NCBI RefSeq assembly: GCF_025457425.1
Contig: NZ_JAMXIA010000001.1
Location: 1,488,001 to 1,552,000, forward strand
Origin: Chryseobacterium foetidum
Lineage (GTDB): Bacteria > Bacteroidota > Bacteroidia > Flavobacteriales > Weeksellaceae
Direction: 5' to 3'
DNA length: 64,000 nt
The notes below the pieces were generated by a model. The model had not been told where the DNA came from and ran no database searches. It saw nothing but the letters and a program-made list of their open reading frames with translations. The position numbers and the translations under genes were made by a program. This document shows, one piece after another, positions 6,529 to 14,936 of the stretch (its first letter is position 1; every line of letters starts with the position of its first letter).

Positions 6529-7209
6529 ATGAATATTCTTTTACTGGAAGATGACCTTATTCTTTCCGCAGAGTTGTGCAAATTTTTAGAGTCCAATCAA
6601 ATTAGCTGTTCGAAGGTTTTTGATGGGGAGACTTTTCTGAGAGAAATTAAAAATAATTCCTACGACCTTTATCTTCTGGACATCAACGTCCCGAAAATGA
6701 ATGGCCTAGATGTGTGCCAGACTTTAAGAACGTTTGATAAAACCACGCCTATCATTATTCTGTCGGCTTACGGTGATCTTTCAGATAAAAAAGATGCGTT
6801 CACGAGACTTGCTGATGATTATCTGGTAAAACCTTTTCAGTTTGAAGAGCTATTATTAAGAATCAACTCGCTTCTCCGCAGAAAAACACAGTCTGAAAAC
6901 ATCGAGTCTGATGTAATAAAAGTAGATGACCTCATCATCAATAAAACCGAACAGAAGGTTTTCAGAGGCGGAAACGAAATCGCGCTGACTTTGAAAGAGT
7001 TTCAATTGCTGGTTTACCTTGCCGAAGCTCAGGGCAGAACGGTTTCAAAACAACAGATTACAGAGCATGTCTGGGAACATAATTTTAATACCAATACCAA
7101 TACCGTCGAGGTTTACATCAATTTCTTAAGGAAGAAACTTGATAAGGATTTTCCTGTAAAACTCATTCATACAAGATCCGGTTTTGGGTATTATTTAAGT
7201 CCATTATAA
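6529..7209 (+). CDS. OmpR/PhoB-family response regulator
   Basis: The 226-residue regulator has an N-terminal receiver domain (~1-118) with acidic pocket LLEDD (residues 7-9), phospho-acceptor Asp51 in LLDINVPKMNG, and conserved Lys101 in VKPFQFEELL. The C-terminal winged-helix DNA-binding domain (~130-225) includes LTLKEFQLLVYLA and the typical ending THRSGFGYYL, here HTRSGFGYYL. The sensor kinase gene starts one base after its stop, so the two are co-expressed. An RND heavy-metal efflux set lies ~0.5 kb downstream in the same direction, so the likely regulon is metal efflux as in CzcRS/CusRS systems; that link is inferred from position. Confidence 0.93.
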   Translation: MNILLLEDDLILSAELCKFLESNQISCSKVFDGETFLREIKNNSYDLYLLDINVPKMNGLDVCQTLRTFDKTTPIIILSAYGDLSDKKDAFTRLADDYLVKPFQFEELLLRINSLLRRKTQSENIESDVIKVDDLIINKTEQKVFRGGNEIALTLKEFQLLVYLAEAQGRTVSKQQITEHVWEHNFNTNTNTVEVYINFLRKKLDKDFPVKLIHTRSGFGYYLSPL

Positions 7210-7210
7210 A

Positions 7211-8575
7211 ATGTCTTTAAAACGGAAAATTGCCCTTACGCTGTCAATCTCGTTTTCGATTCTTCTTGGGATCGTGATGGTGATTATTTACATCCTATTT
7301 AATGATTTCCGAAGAGAAGAGTTTAAGGCAAGATTTGTTCAGAGACTGGAATTTACTTCACATTTTATTTTAAAATCAAAGGATTTTGAGGAAGAGGCAC
7401 CTGTTTTTTTTAATGAAAATTCAGACAACGTACTGTTGAACGAAAAAATTCTCATCTTCAATGCCAGTAAAGAATTGATTTATTCAACCATAAAAGATCA
7501 GAAAGTAACATGGGACGCCAAACTTCTCAGCGAACTCGACAGGAAAAAAGCGGTCTACACCGAAAAAACCTTCCCGGAAATCTATGCCGCCAAAAGAAAT
7601 ATTAATGGTGAAAACTATTATATCATCACCAGCGCTTACGACACCAACGGAAAGTCAAAACTTGCCTATCTGAAATATCTTCTCATCACGGCCTATATCG
7701 CAAGTACGCTGCTGATTGGTTTTTTCAGTTATTACTTTATGGGGAAATTTCTTCACCCTCTGGAGCAGCTCAATCAGGAAGTTTCTGAGATTACAGCACA
7801 CAAGCTCACCACCCAAATTCCGGTGAACAATTCTAAAGATGAAATCAGCATTCTGGCGCAGTCTTTCAACACGATGATTGTTCGGCTGAACGATGTTTTC
7901 CAGTCACAGAAAGACTTTACGGCAAGTGCTTCCCACGAAATCCGTACTCCTATTACGCGAATCGCTTTTCAGATTGAAAACCTGATCAAGCTTGAAGAGC
8001 ACTCTCCCACTACCCTTATGGGACTTCAGCAGATGTTGAGGGATGTGTTTCTGCTTTCAGATCTCACCAATTCACTCCTGCTGCTGACGAAATTTGATAA
8101 AGAAAATATTCAGACCATTTACGAAGAAGTGCGCATCGATGAAGTGATTTTTGAATCTTTCGACCGTTTAAAAAAGAGTTTCCCCAATCTGAAAATGGAT
8201 TTTAACATTTCTGAAAAATCCACTGAAGACGCATTGCTGACTATCGGCGGTGTACAGTCTCTGCTGGTGATCGTATTTGTAAACCTCCTGAAAAATGCAG
8301 CAATTTATTCAGATAACGAAGAAGTGGATATTCTGCTCGATGAAGACAACAGTAATATCACCATAGACGTGATCTCATTTGGAAATACCATTCCCGAAAA
8401 AGAACAGTCCCGTCTATTTGATGCTTTTACGAGGGGCAATAATTCACAAAACATCTCCGGTTCCGGCTTGGGTTTACGCATCGTAAAAAGAATTCTGGAA
8501 TACCACGGAGCGGATATTCTATATTCCTCACCCTCCGAAAAATCAAATAAATTCACCGTTATTTTCGCCAAATAA
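7211..8575 (+). CDS. Sensor histidine kinase, HAMP-containing
   Basis: This 454-residue inner-membrane kinase has a first membrane helix (~7-29, ALTLSISFSILLGIVMVIIY), a periplasmic sensor region (~30-150) without a recognisable fold, and a second helix (~155-177). A HAMP linker (~178-230, PLEQLNQEVSEITAHKLT) follows. The HisKA H-box FTASASHEIRTPITRI carries His242. The HATPase domain shows VNLLKNAAIYS (N-box) and GSGLGLRIVKRILEYHGA (G2/F region). It forms a two-component pair with the preceding regulator. The periplasmic domain and nearby RND genes fit metal sensing, but no metal-binding motif stands out. Confidence 0.92.
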   Translation: MSLKRKIALTLSISFSILLGIVMVIIYILFNDFRREEFKARFVQRLEFTSHFILKSKDFEEEAPVFFNENSDNVLLNEKILIFNASKELIYSTIKDQKVTWDAKLLSELDRKKAVYTEKTFPEIYAAKRNINGENYYIITSAYDTNGKSKLAYLKYLLITAYIASTLLIGFFSYYFMGKFLHPLEQLNQEVSEITAHKLTTQIPVNNSKDEISILAQSFNTMIVRLNDVFQSQKDFTASASHEIRTPITRIAFQIENLIKLEEHSPTTLMGLQQMLRDVFLLSDLTNSLLLLTKFDKENIQTIYEEVRIDEVIFESFDRLKKSFPNLKMDFNISEKSTEDALLTIGGVQSLLVIVFVNLLKNAAIYSDNEEVDILLDEDNSNITIDVISFGNTIPEKEQSRLFDAFTRGNNSQNISGSGLGLRIVKRILEYHGADILYSSPSEKSNKFTVIFAK

Positions 8576-8616
8576 AGTATCCAGTATCCATGGGGCTTTT
8601 GAAGTACCTGAAAATT

Positions 8617-8719
8617 CATGCGCATGAATTGATAAACTCATGCGCATGAATTGACAAACTCATGCGCATGAATTGACAAACTCATGCGGATGAATTGATA
8701 AACTGATGCGGGTGAATTT
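8617..8719. repeat. Short tandem array, 22-bp unit with embedded palindrome
   Basis: Four full units (8617-8638, 8639-8660, 8661-8682, 8683-8704) and a partial fifth (8705-8719) repeat CATGCGCATGAATTGA plus (C/T)AAACT-type sequence. Each of the first three includes CATGCGCATG, part of the 18-bp perfect palindrome AATTCATGCGCATGAATT at the first unit. The last units drift (GCGGATG, GCGGGTG). There are no unique spacers, so this is not CRISPR. Confidence 0.9.
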
Positions 8720-8752
8720 AAGGACAACTAAAAAATAAGATTGGAAAATTTA

Positions 8753-8903
8753 AGAGCCTGTATAAATTTCATCAAAATTAATTTCCCCGACCCTAAAGGA
8801 AGTTAATTCTGATGAAATTTTCAAGGCATTTTTCCACCCTTTAGGGTTGGGGAAAAGAAAAATGACTTGAAAATTTATTTTTAATCATTTTGAAACAGGC
8901 TCT
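8753..8903. repeat. MITE-like dispersed repeat, copy 2
   Basis: This 151-bp element starts AGAGCCTGTATAAATTTCAT and ends TTTTGAAACAGGCTCT, so its termini are inverted repeats. It is a close reverse-complement match of 37090-37241, sharing CCCGACCCTAAAGG and CCACCCTTTAGGGTT, and is internally palindromic. It carries no coding capacity, so any mobilisation would be in trans. Between it and the next gene (8904-9063) I see only AT-rich sequence likely to hold the efflux promoter. Confidence 0.8.
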
Positions 8904-9063
8904 AAATATTAACCATTCAAATTAAATCAATTTTAGTTGAAACATAAAAATCCAAACCCTTCAGAGATTTCATTTTCTTTCAAACAAATTCACAATTTAA
9001 TTTTTTTTTAAGCCTCCTTTAAGTTCCTTTTAATCGGGTAGCCGCACTTTTGTCATCAAAATA

Positions 9064-10311
9064 ATGATAATGAACAAATTTGCAGGGCTGTTGATTGTTG
9101 TCTCGTCTTTCCTGACCGCACAGCAGCAAATGTCGCTTCAGGATTGCGAAAATGCCTTTCAGCAGAATAATCTTCAGCTGCTAGCTGAGCAGTACAGCAT
9201 CAGCATGGCAGATGCCGATATTCTGCAGGCGAAAATCTGGGAGCTTCCGCAAATGAGCGGCTACATCAATGCCTATAACCCCGAGGATAAAAGATTTCTG
9301 GATGCCGGCAGAGCCAAAGGTTTCGAAGTGACCCAGCTGATCTACATGGGCGGAAAAAAGAAAAATGAAATCGCATTTGCAAAATCCAATAAAGAACTGG
9401 CACAACTGCAGTTTTCACAGCTTTTGGTGGAACTGAGAACGCAGCTTCACACCAATTACTACAATCTGTATTACGAAAAACTCAAGCTTGAAAACATAGA
9501 CAAGCAGCTGGGTTACATGAATGATCTTCTGAAAGCCTACAAGGTGCAGTCTGCCAAAGGAAATGTATCCCTGAAAGATGAAGTGAGACTTCAGAGCATC
9601 GTTATTCAGCTGAAAAATGACAAAGTAGGCATCAACAAAAATCTTCTGGAATTTGAGCAGAATCTGAAAGTGCTCACAGGAATTACAGAAAATATCGAAC
9701 CCGAAATCTCCGCAGACGAGGCAAAACAGCTTCTGAAAGAGCAACCTTTCGGTGACAGCGAAGATTTAAAAAGAAAAGCTTTGGAAAACAATGCAGATTA
9801 TCTCTTCATCCTGAAGATGATTGACAATTCCAAACTTTATGCGCAGTGGCAGAAATCCCTGAATGTTCCCGATCTGAACATCGGTGCCGAGTACGATCAG
9901 GCATCAGGAACTTTTAACAACGAAATAAACCTGAAGGTCGGCATTCCGATTCCTTTGTGGAAAAGCAACCGCGGGAACGTGGCCAGAGCAAAATTTGCCA
10001 TCAGCCAGAATGAGAAAAACGCCGAATTTCAGAAACTGAATCTGGAAACAAAGGTGGAATCTGCTTTTCAGATCTGGAAAACGCAGTTTGAACAGTTATC
10101 GGAAATCAGAACTGCCGATCTTAACAATCTTGATCTGGTATACGAAGGAATGCTGAAGAATTTCAGAAACGGAAACGTCAGCCTCATCGAATTCACCGAT
10201 TTTATGGAAAGCTACCGCCAGACCGCCTTACAGATCTACGACATGAAAAATGAGCTGATGGAATCTGCCATCAGACTCAATCAATTGGTACAAACTAAAA
10301 TCTTCTATTAA
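9064..10311 (+). CDS. Outer-membrane efflux channel, TolC/CzcC family
   Basis: The 415-residue protein starts with a signal peptide (NKFAGLLIVVSSFLTAQQQ) and then shows the helical, Gln/Asn-rich pattern of the OEP fold: two repeats of long coiled helices, with MSLQDCENAFQQNN at the mature N-terminus and NLDLVYEGMLKNFRNGNVS in the second repeat. It would form the outer-membrane conduit of the tripartite pump encoded by the next two genes. Two in-frame ATGs lie at 9064 and 9070; either gives a good signal peptide. The adaptor gene starts 8 bp after its stop. CzcC/CusC-type function is inferred from the HME-type pump partner. Confidence 0.9.
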   Translation: MIMNKFAGLLIVVSSFLTAQQQMSLQDCENAFQQNNLQLLAEQYSISMADADILQAKIWELPQMSGYINAYNPEDKRFLDAGRAKGFEVTQLIYMGGKKKNEIAFAKSNKELAQLQFSQLLVELRTQLHTNYYNLYYEKLKLENIDKQLGYMNDLLKAYKVQSAKGNVSLKDEVRLQSIVIQLKNDKVGINKNLLEFEQNLKVLTGITENIEPEISADEAKQLLKEQPFGDSEDLKRKALENNADYLFILKMIDNSKLYAQWQKSLNVPDLNIGAEYDQASGTFNNEINLKVGIPIPLWKSNRGNVARAKFAISQNEKNAEFQKLNLETKVESAFQIWKTQFEQLSEIRTADLNNLDLVYEGMLKNFRNGNVSLIEFTDFMESYRQTALQIYDMKNELMESAIRLNQLVQTKIFY

Positions 10312-10319
10312 ACAATACA

Positions 10320-11402
10320 ATGAAAAAATTAATCATACCCCTGTTTTCAGCCTTGCTTTTATGGTCTTGCTCCAAGCCTGAAGCTCCAAAAAACACCGAG
10401 CCTAAAGGTTTTGAACTGAGCAATACCATGCTTGAATCTATTTCTACAGCAAAAGTGGAAAGCAGAAACATAGAGGATTTTTACAGTTTTTACGGCAAAA
10501 TTTCCGCCGACAGAAACTCATACATCGACGTTTTCCCATTGGTAGGCGGAAATGTAATGAGCGTAAATGTGGAACTGGGAGATTACGTGAGAAAAGGTCA
10601 GGTTTTGGCGACCATCAGAAGTACCGAGCTTGCTGAAGTGCAGCGTGATGTAAGTGATGCAAGAACAGATTTGCAGGTAGCAAAAAACAATCTCCGTGTT
10701 GCCAGAGAAATGTACGAAGGCAAACTGAATACAGAACGTGATGTTCTGGAAGCGAAGAGCCAGCTTCAGAAAGCAGAAGACCAGATGCAGAGAGCCTCGG
10801 CGGTGAGCACCGTGTATAATGTTAAGAACGGCAATATCTACAGCGTTCTCGCACCCATCAGTGGTTATATTGTTCACAAGGACATCAACAAAGACATGCA
10901 ACTGCGAAGCGACAGAAGCGAGAATATATTTGATGTTGCCAATACCACCAACGTCTGGGCGATTATGAACATCAACGAAGCTGATATCGATAAAATAAGC
11001 CTCGGGATGCCGGCTCAGGTTTCTACCCTTTCTTATCCCGACAAGATTTTCAACGGAAAGATTGATAAGATATTTAAAATTATCGACCCTGAAACCAATG
11101 CAATGCAGGCAAGAGTGGTTCTCGACAATGCCAACGGGTTGCTGATTCCTGACAGTAAAGCGACGATAAAAGTTTCGAAATCTGAAAATAAAAATGCACT
11201 GTCTATACCTTCGAAAGCAGTCATTTTTGATGATGACAAAAGCTATGTTGTGGTTTTCAAATCAAGAAATGATGTGAAGATAAAAGAAATTCAGGTCTTA
11301 AAACAGGTGGGTGAATTCACCTACATTTCTGAAGGTTTAAAGGAAGGTGAAAACGTGATTACCAACAATCAGCTGCTCATCTACCGTTCTCTGAACAATT
11401 GA
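10320..11402 (+). CDS. RND efflux periplasmic adaptor lipoprotein (CzcB/CusB-like)
   Basis: The 360-residue membrane-fusion protein has a lipoprotein signal peptide with lipobox LLLWSC, so the mature protein is probably anchored by acylated Cys. Then come a barrel-sandwich/lipoyl half (ISADRNSYIDVFPLVGGNV, DYVRKGQVLATI), an alpha hairpin (~95-165) of charged heptads, the second lipoyl half (IYSVLAPISGYIVHKDINKD), a beta-barrel domain and a membrane-proximal domain. It links the outer-membrane channel to the inner-membrane pump. No His-rich N-terminal metal-binding extension is seen. The pump gene follows after an unusual 195-bp gap holding an inverted repeat. Confidence 0.92.
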   Translation: MKKLIIPLFSALLLWSCSKPEAPKNTEPKGFELSNTMLESISTAKVESRNIEDFYSFYGKISADRNSYIDVFPLVGGNVMSVNVELGDYVRKGQVLATIRSTELAEVQRDVSDARTDLQVAKNNLRVAREMYEGKLNTERDVLEAKSQLQKAEDQMQRASAVSTVYNVKNGNIYSVLAPISGYIVHKDINKDMQLRSDRSENIFDVANTTNVWAIMNINEADIDKISLGMPAQVSTLSYPDKIFNGKIDKIFKIIDPETNAMQARVVLDNANGLLIPDSKATIKVSKSENKNALSIPSKAVIFDDDKSYVVVFKSRNDVKIKEIQVLKQVGEFTYISEGLKEGENVITNNQLLIYRSLNN

Positions 11403-11532
11403 TTTCAACAGACCATTGAGGCATTTTACAGTAATTGAGTTTTATAGGTATTTCTCTTTTCATTTAATCATTCTCATAGTTTCGATGCTGCTTATTTAAT
11501 TTAAATACACCTGTTCTCAATGGTTTGAAATC
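11401..11532. repeat. Inverted repeat between adaptor and pump genes
   Basis: GATTTCAA-CAG-ACCATTGAG (11401-11420) is matched at 11516-11532 by CTCAATGGTTTGAAATC, a 17-bp arm differing only by a 3-nt bulge. The left arm begins at the adaptor stop codon. It could fold in the operon mRNA or mark the ends of a small inserted element. Confidence 0.6.
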
Positions 11533-11597
11533 ATTCAGATTTTATCAAACATTTAGTTATTCATTCAATATCTAAAGTCTAACCTTTAATTTCCATC

Positions 11598-14500
11598 ATG
11601 AATAAATTCATAAAAAATATAATCTCATTTTCACTTAAAAACAAGGCGTTCACCTTCATCTGGGTCGCTGTTTTGGCAGTGGCGGGATTTATCAGTTTTA
11701 AAAATATGCCGATTGAGGCTTTCCCTGATGTCACCAATACCCAAATCGTTATCATTACACAGTGGGATGGCCGAAGCGCTGAAGAAGTTGAGCGTTTTGT
11801 AACTACACCGATTGAGCTGTCGATGAGTCCGGTGCAGAAGAAAACGAGTGTGAGAAGTACCACGATGTTTGGTCTTTCCATTGTAAAAATTCTTTTTGAT
11901 GACGGTGTAGACGATATGTTTGCCCGAAATATGGTCAACAATCAGCTTAGAAACATTAGCCTTCCCGAAGGCATCGACCCTGAAGTACAGCCTCCGTACG
12001 GACCAACCGGAGAAATTTTCAGATATACGTTAGAAAGTAAAAAGAAAGATTCCCGTGAACTTCTCACACTGCAGAACTGGGTGATCGACAGAGCACTTCG
12101 CGGTGTTCCCGGAGTGGCAGATATCAATGTCTTCGGTGGTCAGGACAAGGTTTTTGAGCTTAGTATCGACCCGAGAGCTTTGGATAAATACAATCTGACG
12201 CCGCTGCAGGTTTATGAAGCAGTGACCAAAAGTAATTTAAATGTCGGTGGAGACGTGATCGAAAAAAACGGACAGGCCTACGTCGTCCGCGGAATCGGCT
12301 TGGTGCAGTCGACGGATGATATCGCCAATATCACAATTCATAATGACAACGGAAACCCGATTCTCGTAAAAAATGTTGCTGAAGTTCACGAAAGTTCGAG
12401 ACCAAGAGTTGGACAGGCTGGATTGAATAATCACGACGACACTGTTGAAGGAATTGTAGTGATGCGTAAAGGCGAGAATCCCCGAGAAGTTTTGGTTGGG
12501 GTAAAAGCTAAAATTGCCGAACTGAACGAAAAAATTCTTCCGAAAGATGTAAAAATGGTGACGTTCTACGACCGTGACCACCTGATGGATTTTACCACAG
12601 AAACCGTAATGCACAATTTGCTCGAAGGAATCATCCTTGTGACGGTAATTGTTTTAATATTCATGGCCGACTGGCGAACGACGCTTACCGTTTCCATCAT
12701 TATTCCGCTTTCATTGCTGTTTGCTTTCCTTTGTTTAAAGCTTTGCGGAATGAGCGCCAATTTACTGTCACTCGGAGCAGTGGATTTCGGGATTATCATT
12801 GACGGAGCCGTGGTAATGGTGGAAGGAATTTTCGTAATGCTCGACCATAAAGCCAAAAAATACGGTCCCGAAAAGTTTAATAAAATGGCAAAAGCAGGCT
12901 GGATTAAACAGACAGGAACCGGTTTGGGAAAAGCAATTTTCTTCTCCAAATTAATCATCATCACTTCACTGATCCCGATTTTTGCGTTTCAGAAAGTGGA
13001 AGGTAAAATGTTCTCACCATTGGCATTCACCCTTGGTTTTGCGTTGATGGGAGCTTTGATTTTCACCCTTACTTTGGTTCCGGTGCTGACGCATTTGCTT
13101 TTAAATAAAAATGTACGAGAGAAAAATAATCCGTTTGTGAATTTCTGGGACAGAATTGTTTTGAGAGGCTTCAGATTTACATTTAAAAACAAGAAAATCA
13201 GTTTAATTGTTTCGATTTCGATTGTAGCTGTTACTTTATTTTCAGGAAAATTTTTAGGCACAGAATTTTTACCTCAACTCAATGAAGGTTCCCTTTGGAT
13301 TACCGCCGAAATGCCGATGAGTTCGTCTTTGAAAGAATCTCTGAAGACAGCCGATATTTTGAAGAAAGACATTATGAGCGTACCGGAAGTGACAGATGTT
13401 TTGGCTCAAACCGGCCGGAGCAACGACGGAACTGACCCGAATGGATTTGGATTTGTGCAGTTTGCCGTCAACCTCAAACCCAAAGATGAATGGACGCGAA
13501 AAATCACCTACGACGAATTGATTGAAGACATCGACAAAAAACTGAGCAATTATCAGGGTATTACTTTCAATTATTCCCAGCCGATTTCTGATAACGTTGC
13601 TGAGGCTGTTGCCGGATTTAAAGCTGAAAACGGGATTAAAATCTACGGTGACAACCTTCAGACTCTGGATGAACTGGCAGATAAAGTTTTGAAATCGATA
13701 AAAGATGTGAATGGCGTTCGTGATGCCGGAATTATTAAAAATATCGGTCAGCCGGAAGTCAATGTGGTTTGGGACAGAAATAAAATGGCTGCTTACGGCG
13801 TGATGCCCGAAGACGCGCAAACCGTTCTGGAAATGGCTTTCGGTGGGAAAACTGCTTCGGAAATGTATGACGGTGAAAGAAAATTCCCGATCCGTTTGAG
13901 ATACTCTCACGAATACAGAAAAGATGAAAACGATATGGCTTCCCTAATGATTCCTACGCAGGACGGAACGATGATTCCCCTGAAAGAAGTGGCAACCATC
14001 GAAAAAAATAACGGTGCAGCATTTATTTACAGGGACGATATCAAGCGGTATATCGGGATTAAATTCTCGATTCGTGACCGTGATTTGGGAGGAACAATTG
14101 CCGATGCACAGAAAGAAGTAGCAAAAATCGATCTTCCGGAAGGCTACAAAGTGGGCTGGACCGGCCAGTTTGAAAACCAGCAGCGGGCAACGGCGAGATT
14201 AACGCAGGTGGTTCCGATCAGTATTTTGGGAATTTTCTTCCTTCTGTTTATTCTTTTCGGAAATATGAAAGATTCATTTTTGGTCTTAGCTAATGTACCT
14301 TTTGCCCTGATCGGCGGTATTATCGCACTGCATCTTACGGGAATGAATTTCGGAATTTCCGCCGGTGTCGGAATGATTGCCCTGCTCGGAATTTGTATTC
14401 AAAACGGTGTAATTCTGATCACCGAATTTCATCAGAACATAAAAGACGGACTGGGATTGGATGACGCCGTTCTGAGCGGTGTAAAATCCCGAACAAGACC

Positions 14501-14699
14501 CGTAATTATGACCGCTTTGATGGCATCCATCGGATTGTTGCCTGCAGCATTATCCACAGGAATTGGTTCGGAATCTCAAAAACCGTTAGCCATCGTCATC
14601 ATCGGAGGTTTGATTACGGCGACCGTTCTTACTTTACTTATCTTTCCGATTATATTCTGGATTTTTAACCGCAGTAAAAAATCACAGGAAATTATATAA
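11598..14699 (+). CDS. Heavy-metal RND efflux pump, CusA/CzcA family
   Basis: The 1033-residue inner-membrane proton-driven antiporter has the RND layout of 12 membrane helices with two large periplasmic loops. The signature LGAVDFGIIIDGAVVMVEG in TM4 (~390-408) places acidic residues as in the heavy-metal efflux (HME) subgroup rather than the drug (HAE) subgroup. The N-terminus (KNMPIEAFPDVTNTQIVIIT) is also typical of CzcA/CusA. Length is normal for the family. It completes the tripartite pump with the two genes upstream. Substrate (Cu/Ag versus Co/Zn/Cd) cannot be fixed by eye. A strong terminator follows. Confidence 0.94.
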   Translation: MNKFIKNIISFSLKNKAFTFIWVAVLAVAGFISFKNMPIEAFPDVTNTQIVIITQWDGRSAEEVERFVTTPIELSMSPVQKKTSVRSTTMFGLSIVKILFDDGVDDMFARNMVNNQLRNISLPEGIDPEVQPPYGPTGEIFRYTLESKKKDSRELLTLQNWVIDRALRGVPGVADINVFGGQDKVFELSIDPRALDKYNLTPLQVYEAVTKSNLNVGGDVIEKNGQAYVVRGIGLVQSTDDIANITIHNDNGNPILVKNVAEVHESSRPRVGQAGLNNHDDTVEGIVVMRKGENPREVLVGVKAKIAELNEKILPKDVKMVTFYDRDHLMDFTTETVMHNLLEGIILVTVIVLIFMADWRTTLTVSIIIPLSLLFAFLCLKLCGMSANLLSLGAVDFGIIIDGAVVMVEGIFVMLDHKAKKYGPEKFNKMAKAGWIKQTGTGLGKAIFFSKLIIITSLIPIFAFQKVEGKMFSPLAFTLGFALMGALIFTLTLVPVLTHLLLNKNVREKNNPFVNFWDRIVLRGFRFTFKNKKISLIVSISIVAVTLFSGKFLGTEFLPQLNEGSLWITAEMPMSSSLKESLKTADILKKDIMSVPEVTDVLAQTGRSNDGTDPNGFGFVQFAVNLKPKDEWTRKITYDELIEDIDKKLSNYQGITFNYSQPISDNVAEAVAGFKAENGIKIYGDNLQTLDELADKVLKSIKDVNGVRDAGIIKNIGQPEVNVVWDRNKMAAYGVMPEDAQTVLEMAFGGKTASEMYDGERKFPIRLRYSHEYRKDENDMASLMIPTQDGTMIPLKEVATIEKNNGAAFIYRDDIKRYIGIKFSIRDRDLGGTIADAQKEVAKIDLPEGYKVGWTGQFENQQRATARLTQVVPISILGIFFLLFILFGNMKDSFLVLANVPFALIGGIIALHLTGMNFGISAGVGMIALLGICIQNGVILITEFHQNIKDGLGLDDAVLSGVKSRTRPVIMTALMASIGLLPAALSTGIGSESQKPLAIVIIGGLITATVLTLLIFPIIFWIFNRSKKSQEII

Positions 14700-14717
14700 T
14701 TGTTTTTTAACCTAAAG

Positions 14718-14745
14718 AAATCTCCCGAAATTTTCGGGAGATTTT
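14718..14745 (+). terminator. Terminator of the efflux operon
   Basis: AAATCTCCCGAAA and TTTTCGGGAGATTTT form a near-perfect GC-rich stem followed by T residues. Confidence 0.85.
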
Positions 14746-14936
14746 GATTTTATGATTAGACTCTGAACTATTATTTGAACCATTAAGAGTATTAATTTGT
14801 TAAGGAATTTATGATGTAGATTTATTAAGTTTTACCTAGGTAAATCATTAAGCTGTGTGCTTAAATCAATTCATTGATTCTTAACCAATCTTATTCACTT
14901 AAAAATCTTAATGGTTTAAAATTCAATTGAATAAGT

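Noticed and set aside
8617..8719. CRISPR-like array
   Set aside because: Units are contiguous with no unique spacers and there are no cas genes; it is a simple tandem repeat.
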